Assembly: GCF_001638985.1 (NCBI RefSeq)
Contig: NW_017265168.1
Span: forward strand, 282,219-346,218
Length of the DNA stretch: 64,000 nucleotides
Direction: 5' to 3'
Origin: Phycomyces blakesleeanus NRRL 1555(-)
Taxonomy: Eukaryota > Mucoromycota > Mucoromycetes > Mucorales > Phycomycetaceae
Part shown: positions 1 through 12,132 of the stretch, piece by piece
How the letters are laid out: each line of letters opens with the position of its first letter
Numbering within the stretch: the first letter of the stretch is position 1
The notes under the pieces: generated by a model
Databases searched by the model: none
Told to the model about the DNA's origin: nothing
What the model saw: only the letters and a program-made list of their open reading frames with translations
Program-made: the position numbers and the translations under genes

Positions 1-1
1 G

Positions 2-100
2 CATAGAATCTGCTATCCAGTCGCAGTAGGCGAGCACCTTGGTCTAGAAGGCGAAGTTCAGATGTGTGTAGTTCCTTTGCCACAAAAAATATATATTTAG
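2..100 (+). CDS. C-terminal end of a type-1 CACTA (Tnp2-like) transposase, cut by the window edge
   Basis: The frame beginning at base 2 is open to TAG at 98-100. It reads as the last 32 residues of the type-1 transposase: an HRI...PVAVG segment followed by a VVPLPQKIYI terminus. The same ending (VHRI-x-SPIAIG ... IPLPRKLYA) is seen in copies A (end 39171) and B (60434). It points toward the accessory gene at 320-1577 on the other strand, which is the convergent plan of every type-1 element here. Everything upstream lies outside the window, so intactness cannot be judged. The family assignment is by internal comparison with the other copies. Confidence 0.72.
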   Translation, partial: HRICYPVAVGEHLGLEGEVQMCVVPLPQKIYI

Positions 101-319
101 ATTCAAATACAAAATTAAAACACGTATAAAAAAATATTAATTAATACAGACTAATATATATAACTGCATGTTTATTTTTTATTATTTCTATAAATTTTTG
201 TTTGTACTTGGCATGTTATACATGCATCTGTATACATCATGCTAATCCGTAAACATAAACAAGTAGAAAAAAAACTCTAAAATAGTTGGCAAGAAAAAAA
301 TGATTTATTTTGAAAAGCA

Positions 320-1577
320 TCAATCTGGTAAAGTGACTGCCAAATTCTCAGGAATGCTCACTTCTTTCTCATAAGGGATGTGCTTTTTCAAGCTTTCTGA
401 ATTTTTCTTCAAATGGATAACAGTAAGTTCATCAATAGTAATAATAAACGTCTGGAGCTGGTTTAAAGAATAAATAGTATTAATAAAGTATTATTATTTT
501 CTTTAAAACATAGATAGATGTTTAACATTATCTCATCAGTTCTCCAGCTGGGACGATATGCCCGCACTTTGTTATCTCCATCCGACTCATCATCAGACAT
601 CACATTAATAAAAAGAATATTTCCGCAATCATATCGATTCATGCTATCATGAATAGCCTCTGTGTATGTCTGGTACGTGATAATACGACGGTCAAGAAGC
701 TACCAAAGAATATTGTATTAAAACATTAAATGAATAGTAAATTAACTTTATTTTAAAACTTACAGTCTTCTTTCTGTTACGTCTTCTTCCAGCTTTATTT
801 CTAGCCATAATCTACTCTTCTGAGGTCCAGAAGACTCGCACTTGATTTTGGTAGTGATTCTTTATTATATTTATATTGACACTCTTTGACACATTTGTGC
901 AACATCTTTGAGGTCTCAGGTACTTGAAGAGAGCCAGTGCAAGTGTCTTGTTGTACTTATTGCCATATGTGCCAGTCATTGACCATGCTGATTTATTATT
1001 ATTCTCAGCAACTTTAAGTGGGTCTGTGCTAACAAAGTTTGGTTTCTTGATGTAACTATTGATAAGTTGCTATAAAAATAGTATTAGATATAATAATCAG
1101 TAATGTTATTATTATCAATTTACTTACAGAAATCAAGAGATGATGTTTTGCTCCAAGGTCAAGATCATCATCCATGAAAGAAGAAGAATCCACTAGTACA
1201 GCAGAAGGCATCACGGAATTTTGGCTGGTCATTGCCTTTTTTATTTTGGCATTTGCAGTCATGAGCTGAAGAACCGAGTTCTTCGAAAATTCATTTGTCT
1301 TGTTGGAAAAATCCAGACCATTCTTCAAATGAGTTATTGCATCAGTCACTCCTTTTGCATTTTCTTGCAAGGATTGCATCAACACATTGTTGGCTGCTAA
1401 CAAGGTAAGGACGTGATTCATTGGGGTCACATCAACTTGAACTTCAGAGACTGTGACAACTGCTACTTCTGGAGTTGGTATATCAATTGGAGCAACAACA
1501 CCTGCAATTGTGCTATTAAGAACAGCATTCATGTGTAGGTTGGGTTGGTAGAAAGCAGTAGAAATACGCTTTGTCAT
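320..1577 (-). pseudogene. Type-1 CACTA accessory protein of E0, decayed
   Basis: Four exons can be placed: 1128-1577, 764-1069, 532-699 and 322-457, with stop 320-322. Introns have ordinary GT...AG ends, except that the donor after 532 reads AT instead of GT. Exon 2 carries an in-frame TAG (812-814) just before a basic RRRNRKK stretch. Exon 3 contains the family signature: MSDDESDG, then RPSWRTDE exactly at the exon end. The first exon has a heptad-rich stretch (about residues 50-110). Function is unknown. By position and by analogy with TnpA of CACTA elements it may bind element ends or regulate transposition, which is inference. The mutated donor and the stop indicate a non-functional copy. 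Confidence 0.68.
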
Positions 1578-2790
1578 TTTCTGTTAATAAAATAAATATT
1601 AATAATTTTCAACTAATATTGTACAATTCACTACACTCGTTGTATCATATTTAAAATTCACATACAAGTAAAGAGGATAAGTGGTGCAGATTAACTCTCT
1701 ACCTTTCATTTGATATTTAAGCACATCTCTCAACTGCTTGATCCACATTTAGACAACTTCTTTTCTAACTCAATGAGGCACAAAGTAGTATTTCAAGATG
1801 ATGGTGGTCATCTTGTTTTGGAGTATTACTTTTTACAGCCCGCATTTTGTTAGGGTCAAACTGGATTTCAAGACAAGTCTTTTTTTTTTTTTTTTTCCTT
1901 TAACAACATTTATTATTGATATTTTCTTTGTTTCTCTTTTGCTTATGTTTTTACAATTTCACTTACAATTTTTTCTTTCTTTTATAGCTCAATGCCAAAT
2001 ATGTGTCTCTTTGTTTAGCTATACTCTGTCTGATATATGAAGGTAAGATATCATTCTCTTACAGATCTTTGTTACTCATCATATTGTTTGTCTAGTCATT
2101 GCTACTCATTTCCATTGAGTCTCATCATCTCTTAATTGAACATGATGATAAGTTTTTTTCTAAAAAAAAAATCAAATTATTCTTTTGTCTTACTCATAAA
2201 TATATATTTATTTTTACTACAATTTATTAATTATGTCTGATATTATGCACAAAGACGTATAATCAGTAATATTTGGTAAGTAAACTACAATATATTTAAC
2301 AAATACGCCTTTACTATACACAATATTAATAATTATTCATTTTTACAACGTATTTCTATTCAAAGACTACTGGTATTGTCTTGATAATTGTGAAGAACAT
2401 TTTTATATCAATTTCATGTCAAGTCTTCTCTGTCTTGTAAGTATTTATGAAGAAATTTCAATTTAAACCATTTACTAATTCTTCTTTTCTATTAATCATT
2501 TTTTAATAGCATTCCCGCCATTAAAGTATGTATTCTATGTCTATTTCCAGAAGGCTTTAAATTATATATAGTGAGCAAAAAGTATTAGCGATTATAATAG
2601 CTATAGTATGAAAACTGTTGCAAAATTAGAATTTTTATCTAGAAAAGATTTTCCTATCAAATAAAACAAAATTGAACAAAAAATGTATAACTCAATGTTT
2701 TTCCAAAAAATAAATAAAAGTAAAATAAATAAACAAACCAAAGAGGCTTGTTTATAAAAATCTACCCATGCTTTGTTTCTCTTTTCCATT
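1578..2790. other. AT-rich non-coding stretch to the right of E0
   Basis: No supportable gene. An 80-codon open frame at 1798-2040 is a low-complexity Phe/Leu-rich translation of a T-rich tract (T15+ near 1879). The stretch probably holds the promoter side of the accessory gene and possibly the unresolved right end of E0. Confidence 0.5.
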
Positions 2791-2921
2791 ATAAAAAACC
2801 TAGTTTCATTGCTTTTGTATGTATAAAAAACCTAGTTTTATCACTTTGAGTATATATAAAAAACCAACTATCATCATTTCTTTATAGTGTAAAAAACCTA
2901 CAATCATCACTTTGATAGTCT
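2791..2921. repeat. Four degenerate tandem units of about 33 bp
   Basis: The core ATAAAAAACC (last unit GTAAAAAACC) recurs at 2791, 2823, 2856 and 2889, spacing 32-33 bp. Each core is followed by a diverged TAGTTTCAT/ATCATCACTTTG tail. There are no unique spacers, so this is not a CRISPR array. It resembles the subterminal repeat clusters of CACTA elements and could belong to E0 or to the remnant at 3265-6083. Confidence 0.6.
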
Positions 2922-3264
2922 TTAAAGCATTTATGCAGCCAATAAAAAAACCAGGTAAAAATAATAATATGGGATGCTAGCTCTTTATAGATCTCAAAAT
3001 ATAACACATAAAGAGATAGACTCAATTGAAGTAAAGCGTAACTACAATATTTATTCAGTTTCCATAGTTTGCGGACTGACAATTGTTCTACATTGGGTTT
3101 TTGTGTACCCATTGTTATGATGATACACATCAGCACCATAGATGATATTGTACAATTGCTCAAAATGATATATCACAAAAATTGTGATGATATCGGCTCA
3201 ATTATCTACATTTTTAGTACATTTAATCCAGATGAAATTACCCTATCTTTTTAGTGCTATGCAC

Positions 3265-4536
3265 CTAAAGATCTTATATTTCACTGATGATTGACATCAG
3301 GAAAGAGTCCAAGTGGGTAGGCTTTTTAGGACCAGACAAGATTGCCAGCTGCAAGAGATATTCATTTGTGTATCTAAGCTTTTTACTAGTAGCTTTTTTT
3401 TTGAAATTAATATATTAATTGATTTGTTACCTTATTGATGGGTCAAGGTTGAACACAACAGCATAAATGATGTTGTACAAACTCTTGCTCTTTTTTTGGT
3501 TAACAGAAACATTGGTATATAGCTCAATGGTAATATCATTGAGATTTGAGAACAAGCCTTGCTTCACCAACTGCTTGTAATTGTCAACATCGAAAATATT
3601 GGTGAGCTGACCAGCTACAGATTTCCAGTTAGCCCTGTAATGAAGGAGTTCTCTTGTGGCTGGATCAGCTAGTATTTGAGAAAACATATCACCAACTGAC
3701 ATGAACTTCATACTGGCAGCTGGTGTTTGATTTTGCTCAGTATCAGTCTTGTATCGCGGTTCACCACAGTCAACACAAGATTCCTGATCATCATTAATGA
3801 CATACAATTGGCAACTATTAGGACAGACATCATACTCATGGCCCTTGACACTTGACTTGGACTTAAGCAATGCATCAACAGTTTTGCCATGGCTGATCTT
3901 AGCCCCAGGTTCTAAAAAAAAACAACATCAGTACATGTTAGAAATTTGAAATTAAAGTGTAAGATAACATAAATATTCTGTTTTACCCAACATAATTTCA
4001 TCGTGATCTCAAATGATTGTATTAACAAATCAGACAATATCTCTGTAAGCTGCCCTAGAAATTCTGTGCTGAAGCACTAATTGAGAGAGATGAATACTCA
4101 TCAACTCGGCCTTTGTAAAGGTATTGCTACCAATTCTGCTGCTATTGTAAATGTGAGCTTCACCCTCACTGTCCTCAAAACTACAACTGCACTTGTAAGA
4201 AATGGTATTGTTAATCTCCATTGCATTCACAGCATAATCTATAACGCATTATTAAATGAGTATTCCAATCACTTATTAATAATTTTACACTGATTATTAT
4301 TATCTGAATTGCTAACTAATTCATTATCGTCAATAATGTTATTTCTAATATCATTTTGCATTTCAACATCCTCTGTAATATATTGTGAAATGATATTTGC
4401 TGACGCCAAGTTGCTTTCATGACCTCTCTTATGGTTCTGAAGCTGATGGTAAGTGTTGAACGACAGGACACATTAATTGCATGTGTGTTTGTGTAAATAA
4501 TCTATCTCTCTGCTGATTGATGTTGGAGGAAGACAT
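3265..4536 (-). pseudogene. N-terminal half of a type-2 CACTA (Tnp2-like) transposase, degenerate
   Basis: Reading from 4536 leftward, a C2H2-like finger (C-x2-C ... H-x4-H, around 4485-4425) is interrupted by a TAA between its cysteines and lies in a different frame from the first ATG. An acidic linker and a block at 4030-4230 follow. The exon at 3427-3890 has the CX3C...CX2C zinc-ribbon-like motif and YNIIYAVVFNLDPSIR, corresponding to the core start of E1 and E5. After an intron, LAILSGPKKPTHLDSF (about 3290-3345) matches the AMIPGP segment of E5. Homology then stops, so the catalytic second half is deleted. Clearly dead. Confidence 0.7.
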
Positions 4537-5053
4537 ATTGATTGCTTTAGTAAGTATTTAGCATATAAAATGAAACTGTAAAAAAGATTCTGGTTATATC
4601 TGCACAACATAAAAAAGAGCTTTATATACTCTTTATCTCAGGATAATTTGTTTATTTTCTTTTATTTTATTTCTCGCAATGATATCACAATAATAACAAT
4701 GATGATGATATTAGCTAAACACATCTTGATCAACAATGACAACAAGTATTATATAAGTATAACTATCATAACATTTACTTTACAAGATCAATGATGAATA
4801 CTTAATTAACTATATCATATTTAAACATTGTGTTACTATTACAAAGTCCATTTACACTGATGTCATTATTTTAACCAGTAAAATATTCTGGCATCAAAAA
4901 TTAAAAAAATAATGTCATAGTAACAACATGTTTATGGTTAAGCTGTTATATATCTTTTCAAGAAGTTAAATGAGTAAATATTGTGAAATATATATATAAT
5001 GGGAAGTACAACTTTTATTCTTTTTATCTTTCTTAAAAAATAATAATTCAAAA

Positions 5054-6083
5054 ATGTCTGATATCAACACCACACTCATAAACTCTGTCAAAAAAATTGG
5101 AATTAATATTGCTAAAGTAAAGCAAATGATATGCATACTTCAGAATTAGCTTAGCAAACAATTTGCCTCAGCTGTCAGCGCAGAAGATCTTAATATAATA
5201 CAACAAAGCATCATTAAGCAAAGTGATAAGACACATCTACTATATATCTGTATATTTACTTGTCTTATTAATATGATAGTATACAACATCCTTTTTGGTA
5301 GGTTTTGAACGTGTTGCCAAGTCTGTGAAAAAGTCTCAATTCACTGAGTATCCTGACCAGCTTGGAAAACAAGTAATTCATATAGGTGAAAATTTCAAAG
5401 AGAAAAACGAAGCCCAGAAATACAATTTGTTATTGCAGTTGCTTCATGAACAGAAATGAAAAAATTGTTGTAAAGAAATCTCAGAAGGGCAATTTTTGCC
5501 CCAATTAATACTTCTTTCAGACATTGATTTGTTTATGAAACAATTGCAGCTCAAGACGTTGAGCTGCACAATCAAGCAAGATCTCATTGACAAAAGTTTT
5601 TCTGCTTTAAGTAAAGAATGAAAAGATATCCCAGCAAAGCACTGGGAGTACTACATGATACAATTAAAGAGAATGGCAAAGGATAATTACTTTGCTATCT
5701 ACAAGTGCAAGAGCATGTGATGTGCCAAAAGTCTCCTCCAAGGAAGCTTCAAAAGTGACAACCAGAAGCAAAAAAGAAAAATGGTAGAGAAGAACATTAT
5801 AATTTTATTAATTAAAAGGTTTCATTCATATATTTTAATAAACGTCTAAAAAAATTATAAGGTGCAGCAAGATGCAAATGATTTTTCACTGTCTTCTAAT
5901 AATATATCAGAAAGTAATGGTGGAAAGCCGCCTATTATAGTGAATGTGCTGTAAGTTACCATAGTTTCTGCTGATTTGATGCTGTCAATACGAAACTAAT
6001 ATAATTTTTTTTACTTTTTTATAAAGGTCTTCTCTGGCAGAAATGAGTGTTGAGCCAGCACATCAGAGAAGGCAAAGATTGTA
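5054..6083 (+). pseudogene. Unrecognised multi-exon gene remnant, divergent partner of the 3265-4536 transposase
   Basis: From ATG 5054 a helical, coiled-coil-like reading continues through four apparent exons: 5054-5221, 5303 to about 5783, about 5863-5950, and about 6028-6083. Introns have GT...AG ends. Splicing keeps the reading going, but at least four in-frame stops occur (near 5146, 5457, 5619 and 5718; one TAG and three TGA). Late residues are basic (NQKQKRK). I do not recognise the family. Its placement, divergent from a type-2 transposase about 520 bp away, is the plan of E1 and E5, so it may be a diverged type-2 accessory gene. That is inference; residue-level similarity is weak. 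Confidence 0.45.
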
Positions 6084-7206
6084 GAAGGTTTTGATTGATT
6101 CAAAATATTTTTTAGCATATTTTTAGTTTAGTTTTTATATTTGTCTTTTATTTTTTTCTTTTCTCTTCCTTTCTCTTGTTTTTTTTTATTCTCTCTCTTT
6201 AAATAAAGATGTGTTGCCCTTTTTTATGTGATTGGCATCTATATAGTCATTAGCATTGAAAACTAATATATAACATCTGCAGCATTGATACAATTAATTT
6301 TTAAATGAAGCACATTAGATTCTTTTTTTAAAGAACAAAAAAAGTAGTAATACTCTTGTGCTGCTATGTTATACTTGATAGATGTTATACTCTATGTAAG
6401 TACTTTGATATAATATATATCTTGTGTTAATAAAACAATGCTTATTCAGTTTTCAACTAGATTCAACTTGATTTTATATTGTATGGCTCAAAAACATTTT
6501 TGGGTTTTATTTGGTAATGATTTTGAGTGATACTCACTGCTTTTTTTATTTGTCTTGTAGATACTCTAACACTTTTTAATAACATCTAAAGCTTGCGCAT
6601 TCATATTATTTTCTAATATATATATTTTTAGAGCAAAAAAAATTCTTTGAAGCTATTAAGCATATTACATAAAGGTAAGCACTACATTATTATATCTATT
6701 TGTTTATTCTCTCTAACATTGATATATTTGTAGAAACCAGTAAGGATTAAAGAAGATCATTTAGTCTATATCAAAGTACTTGAAACATATAAAATGCATT
6801 TGAGATGAAGAGTTTTTACTGCATTCTCTGCAGTAGCCAAATAATACTGTGTCTTTTTTGCAAGTTCCAACAGAGAGGTTTTAAATAGTATTACTATCAT
6901 ATAATAAAACATAAATTGAAGCAAAATCTTATTCAATTCAATTCATTCTAATTCATTTTAATTCAATTCAATAAGTGATTCATTTTATATGGCAAATAAA
7001 AAGAGAGATTATATACTAGTATTATATACAGTAGAGCAAAAAAAAGGGAGGCGTGAAAGAAAACCAAAAATAATAAAAAACCAAAAAAAACAAAAAAAAC
7101 AATGAATCTTGCTATACAGACTCATATCTGTCATTTATTATTATATAAAAAATAGTAGTTATGCTACCAAAGTGGTAACATATTACCACTTTTTTAGCCA
7201 TAGTAG
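6084..7206. other. AT-rich non-coding stretch
   Basis: No supportable gene. Around 6930-6975 there is a short cluster of ATTCAATTC/ATTCATT repeats. The rest is low-complexity A/T. Confidence 0.5.
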
Positions 7207-7833
7207 ATAGACTTGACTCAATATACTCAGATAATAAAGCAAATAAAATATTAACTGTATTAAAAATTAAGAAAACTTGTTGTCAGAAAATAAGACAAAG
7301 AAAAATCAATGTTTATTAAATGCAAGTATTGCAATATTTATACAAACTCTTAAGTAGCTTTGCAATTGACTTGTTGAATAATTAAATAAATAAAATTATT
7401 GAAAAATATAATAAAATGTTGTATAATTGATAATCTACTAAATGTGATTTATTTTTTACTATTATTAAGTATAAATAATATAAAAAAAATTATTAAGTCA
7501 TAATCATAAAAATAATTATACTTATAAAGAAAATATAATAAAAATAATGTTAATTCTAAGTTGATTCATTCAGTTAATTATAGTGAGAAAATAAGATACA
7601 ATGTGTGATTGCATGAAGTTATTGTTAACAAGATGATGTTTTTTCATTGTATCTATTGGTGTTTTGCTCTACAAATAGAAAAATTAGTTTCTATTCAGCC
7701 TCGGTCGCCATCAGAAAATCAAAAAAAAATAGAATATAACTTCTAGAATTACAAAGAATTCTACAATGTCACCGTACTGCTGGACAACTGAATTTTTGTT
7801 AAATGTGGATTATTTTTACAACACTCCGTGTCA
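7207..7833. repeat. Left copy of the long direct repeat (putative LTR)
   Basis: Collinear with 9043-9668 along its whole length. Shared landmarks are CTTGTTGTCAGAAAATAAGAC, 'tattcagcctcggtcgcc'-like and 'gaattctacaatgtcaccg'-like segments. Many point differences and small gaps show an old pair. Confidence 0.7.
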
Positions 7834-9042
7834 AAAATGTTGCATATGATATGTAGTTATGTATAAAAGATATACAAGAAAAGATAATTATATATAAGAA
7901 GAGGCATTAAAAAGAGGAATTAAGGATTTGGGTTCGATATCAAATAAATTAAGGTGATAAAATAGTCTCTTTGTTACCAAATAGACCAGTTAAAGAAATT
8001 GAAAGAGAAATTAACACTAAGGTAAGAGTGTAAATAATTTGAATGATTAGAGAAATAGTTAAACTAAAAGAAGTGAAGTAAATACTACTAATTCTAAAAA
8101 GTTAACTATGAGAAAGAAATGTTTAATAAAGTAAAGAATTTAGCTAAAGAGAAATTTACTATGCTAAATTTACTAAGACATAAATAAAAGGGGATGATCA
8201 ATCTTCTATGAAGACTTGACAGAAAAATAAATAAAAACGGAAGAAATTTCATAAGAGATTAGAGATAATAAACAGCATCTTGAAGAAAACTTGTATCAAA
8301 AAAATTTGATAGTTATTTATTGATTGATTTTAAAGAGATATTTATACTACTTTATGGATAAAATATATGGCATAAATAGGCTAGATAAAACTCAATAAAA
8401 TAATTGTAAATGAAAATATAAAGAAAAATAACTGTATAAATATTTTATCATAAAAGACAAAATAAATGAATTTATAATATATAACTACAAGAAAAGAAAA
8501 ATATCAGAAAGAAGTATATTATAAATAAAGAGAAAAACTATTCAGTTAACAATTTTGGTAAAGTAGTATTTGAGAGGAAGCGTCACATTTAGTGTGCAGT
8601 AATAAAATAAAAAGAAAAGAGAGAAAACAATTTTGGAAAAAATAAAGGGGAAAAGATTTTAATTTTCAAAAAATCAGTTTTGGAAAAAGGCAATTTTGTG
8701 AAAATGGAAGGAAGAAATTAAAATTAAAATTAAAATTTTGAAGAAAAATTAAAAGGGGCTTTTAAAAGAAAGTCTGAACTTGATAGAATTTGGTTTTTAG
8801 CCTGAGGCCGACAGCACCACTACACTATGTGTCAACAATGACGCATATGGTGCTTGTATTTGTAGTAAATGTTGACAGATAATATTATTACGGTTTTCGA
8901 GGTTTGAATAGATTCATAGATGTAAAATAATCTTTTTTTTCACAAGAGAGAAAAAGACAAACTCAAAAGAGAATGCAGAATTAAAGATAATAAAATCAAT
9001 AAGAGAAAAATAAGAGAAAAACAGTACTATTGATCAATCTCA

Positions 9043-9668
9043 ATAGACTTGACTCAATATACTTAGATACTCAAACAAGTAAAATATCAACAGTATTAAA
9101 TATTAAAAGAACTTGTTGTCAGAAAATAAGACGGAGAAAATCCATGTTTATTAAATGCAAGTATTGCAATATTTATAGTTTTGTAATTAACTTGTTGAAT
9201 AATTAAATAAATAAAATTATAAAAAAAAATATAATAAAAGTTGTACAATCAACAATCTATTAAATATAATTTGTTCTTTACTATCATTAAATACAAATAA
9301 AATAATATAATTATTAAGTTATAATTATGTAGATAATTATGCTTGTAAGAATATATAATAATAATGAAAATAATATTAATTCCAAGTCGATTTGTTCAGT
9401 TAAATATAATAAGAAAATAAGATAATATGTATAATTGCCTGAAGTTATTGTTGACAGGATGATACTTTTTTGTTGTACTTATTGATGTTTTGCTCTACGA
9501 ATAGAAAAATTGCTTTCTATTCAGCCTCGGCCACCGTCAGAAAATCAAAAATAATAATAATAATAGAATATCATTTTTTCAAGAATTACAGAATTCTGTA
9601 ACGTCACCGAACTGCCAGACAACCGAAATTTTATTAAAAGCTGATCATTATTACATTACCCAGCGTCA
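9043..9668. repeat. Right copy of the long direct repeat (putative LTR)
   Basis: Matches 7207-7833 from the ATAGACTTGACTCAATATAC start to the GCGTCA end, in the same order and orientation. Its right end lies 11 bp from the tRNA gene. Confidence 0.7.
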
Positions 9669-9679
9669 AAGTCAGCTAC

Positions 9680-9752
9680 GCCGCAATAGCTCAGCTGGGA
9701 GAGCGTTAGACTGAAGATCTAAAGGTCGTGTGTTCAATCCACACTTGTGGCA
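9680..9752 (+). tRNA. tRNA-Phe (anticodon GAA)
   Basis: A 73-nt cloverleaf. The acceptor arm GCCGCAA pairs with TTGTGGC (one G-T pair), followed by discriminator A at 9752. The D arm has the box A sequence TAGCTCAGCTGG. The anticodon stem TTAGA/TCTAA has loop CTGAAGA, placing GAA at 9713-9715. The T arm GTGTG/CACAC has loop TTCAATC (box B). There is no intron and CCA is not encoded. A T8 tract near 9789 can serve as Pol III terminator. This is the only host gene I am confident of. Confidence 0.93.
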
Positions 9753-12132
9753 TGTAATAATTTATAACTTAATTATTAAAATCTGAGTTTTTTTTATCAG
9801 AGTTGATATTTGTCGCTTTCGATCTGGGTTGTTCTTCCAATGCTATAACACAGCCAAAATTGGTCAAACCTACTGGGAATTGTAAACGAAGATAAAAGAA
9901 TAAAAAGAGGATAGAAAGATAGATGACTTTTATTGAAAAAAATAACATTCTCTTTTATATCTTTTCTAAATCTACCCAGCCATTATAAATGTCTGTTTCG
10001 GTTTCTATTCTACTTTTGTTAAGCTATGTGCTTTCTAATTCTTTTGTGAGCAAAAGGAAATTACTTTGGTCATTATTCTCAAAAGAGAATTCTGTGTAAT
10101 CGTCATCCTGATTGGCTGACAAGAATTCGGGCATGACACATTGGCCATAAAAATTGGAGTTCACAAGCAACTAATAATGGTTGACTTTTAGGGTAAAAGA
10201 TCTTGACATTGCTACACCACAGCAGATTTTTCTGGTAACATTTTTTGATTTCTAGCTGAGAGTAAACTACTTTCATTTTGGGAAGAGAAATAATTTGAGC
10301 TCCCAGTCAAAAGAATTGCAAAATTAAAAAAATGGAATTATAAAAAAATTGGCTGGTAAAATTTGATTTTATTTATTTTTATAGGTTGAAAATATTGGGG
10401 GTAAATAATTTTAGGTTTCCCATACCAGCCCGCAGTAGCTACTACTGTAGGGTAGGCATGCTTGCACTAGCAGCTAGAAATATTTAATAGCTACTCTGAA
10501 AATATTTTTAGAAATTAAAGCAAATAGAATTTTGAAAAACCCAATGGCATGTTCAAAAACAGAAACTGCATCAATGCTTTTAAAATACAAGTAAAGAAAC
10601 TATTGAAAGAACAAGTGCCAAATCTGAGTAAAAATGTCAAACTTACAAAAAAAACAAAGGTTATTAGTATATGGATTTTTGATGAAGATTACTATGTTTT
10701 AGATGACTTATCACATATTAATTAAATCTAAAACAAACAAAAACAAAAACAAAAACAAAACAAAGCAAAAAAAAGAAGACATATGTGTTGTGTCTAAGGA
10801 TAACCCCGCCCATATCTCAGCTGTAACTAGTACTCTGACGTTCTCACTGTCTGCATCTCTCAATGCATGGATCATCTCTCTGCGTCCTTCTGTTTCTGTT
10901 TCTGTCTCTGTCTTGTACTGTTGTGGTATATATAAGCTTATGTATACCACAGCATATCCTATCTCTAGCTTTCTCTATCTCTTAATATTTAGTATAAATA
11001 CTTGATCAATTGCTATTAATAAAAGACTATCTTTTTGAAGTTCATAATCTTTGTCTTCCAAGCCTAGTTGTCTAAACTAGCCTTGTATATCTATATAACT
11101 CCGCATAGTTATTACATATGTTTATGTAAGTATATGTTGTGGTGGTTGAAGTTGAAGAAGTTTTTAAGAGGAAGAATTCAAGATTTGAAATTAGGAACGA
11201 AGATTCGTGAGAACTTGTGTAGGTTTTGTTTATTGAGAAAAGATTTTGTATCAAAGTTTGACCAGGTTCCTACACTGAACTACTACTGCTATTTATATTG
11301 TTTTGGATTGGGAAAATTATATGACTGGGGTCAGGTAATCGATCCTATCTGAGCCTTAATCAGAGCAACATGATCTTGGGATAATTAATGTATGATTAAT
11401 TATATAAATGTGTGTAGTCCCAATGAATTATTAACATCGAAAGTAAATGTGTTTATGAGTTATAATTATGCTTATAATAATCCACTGATGTATCCCATAT
11501 TATGGTGATATCATCATATGAAATATAATCACTATCATGCATGCTAAACCTGTGTGTTAAATAATAAAGTAATCGGTAGACACCTTTGACTGGAATAGCT
11601 GAGGCCTTATATTATTTCCTTCAGACTTATTCTCAATTACAGCAGTAGTCAATACTCATTTACAACAGTATAGATAAAATCAGTATACAAGCAAGATTCT
11701 TTACATATCTCTTTATGTCAAGATTTCACATGCCCTACTATAATTCATTGAGATTTTATTAATCAAAAATTATAATAGATCATATTATTAGCAATACCTT
11801 TCAAGATCTTAATCATGTGGGAGGATCAGAGTTGATCTGTAGTATAATTATTCAATGAGTAGCAAGATCATGTTCCATCCGTTATCTGATCTTTAGAAAA
11901 AGAAGAAAAGTTGTATGAAACAAAAAAAGACAATCAATGTTTATTTTTTGTGTCCAGCTAGACAGTATTAAGTAATCAGTTCTTATTGGTTTATAGAGAG
12001 CAACAGAAGATTGCCACTGGCTACATAAATAATATTTTTCATTGGTTTCTGAGACAAATCGACTTGTAGTTTCAGAGTGAAAAGTAATAAATATATGCTA
12101 GCTCTTTTAACTTTGTTCTACTTAATCACACA
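9753..12132. other. Non-coding stretch between tRNA-Phe and the Plavaka-like element
   Basis: No supportable coding gene. Open frames at 10703-11005 and 11068-11352 are low-complexity or unsupported. It contains a candidate solo LTR near 10784-11110, described separately. Confidence 0.5.
10784..11110 (+). repeat. Candidate solo LTR
   Basis: The stretch starts TGTGTTGTGTCTAAGG. It then has a TATATAAG box (about 10928), AATAAAAG (about 11020) and a T/C-rich tail, the order of promoter and polyadenylation signals in a fungal LTR. Its base composition differs from its flanks. ACATA precedes the proposed start and recurs near 11115, but the 3' end could not be fixed. Tentative. Confidence 0.3.

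Larger units (their letters stand above)
2..1577. mobile_element. E0: right part of a type-1 CACTA element (minimal extent)
   Basis: A transposase tail (+) and an accessory gene (-) face each other across about 220 bp, matching complete copies A and B. The left terminus is outside the window. I could not fix the right terminus: no GCAGTG-type end with a matching duplication is testable without the left flank. The end must lie to the right of 1577, and the 33-bp repeats at 2791-2921 may still be subterminal to it. Confidence 0.6.
7207..9668. mobile_element. Probable non-autonomous LTR retroelement inserted upstream of tRNA-Phe
   Basis: Two direct repeats of nearly equal length (627 and 626 bp) flank about 1.2 kb of A/G-rich sequence with no open frame. 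Both copies share TGACTCAATATAC near the start and end in G(T/C)GTCA, giving complementary TGAC/GTCA ends. The element stops 11 bp before the first base of tRNA-Phe, as expected of elements targeted to Pol III genes. I found no clear primer-binding site, polypurine tract or target duplication, so the LTR reading is inference. Confidence 0.55.

Noticed and set aside
1798..2040. 80-codon open frame rich in Phe and Leu
   Set aside because: It translates a poly-T tract; no start context, homology or neighbour logic.
2791..2921. CRISPR-like array
   Set aside because: Units are contiguous with no distinct spacers, diverged and AT-rich, in a eukaryotic transposon context.
10703..11005. 100-codon open frame
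   Set aside because: Low-complexity Lys/Asn start over an AAACAAAAAC repeat running into a probable LTR.
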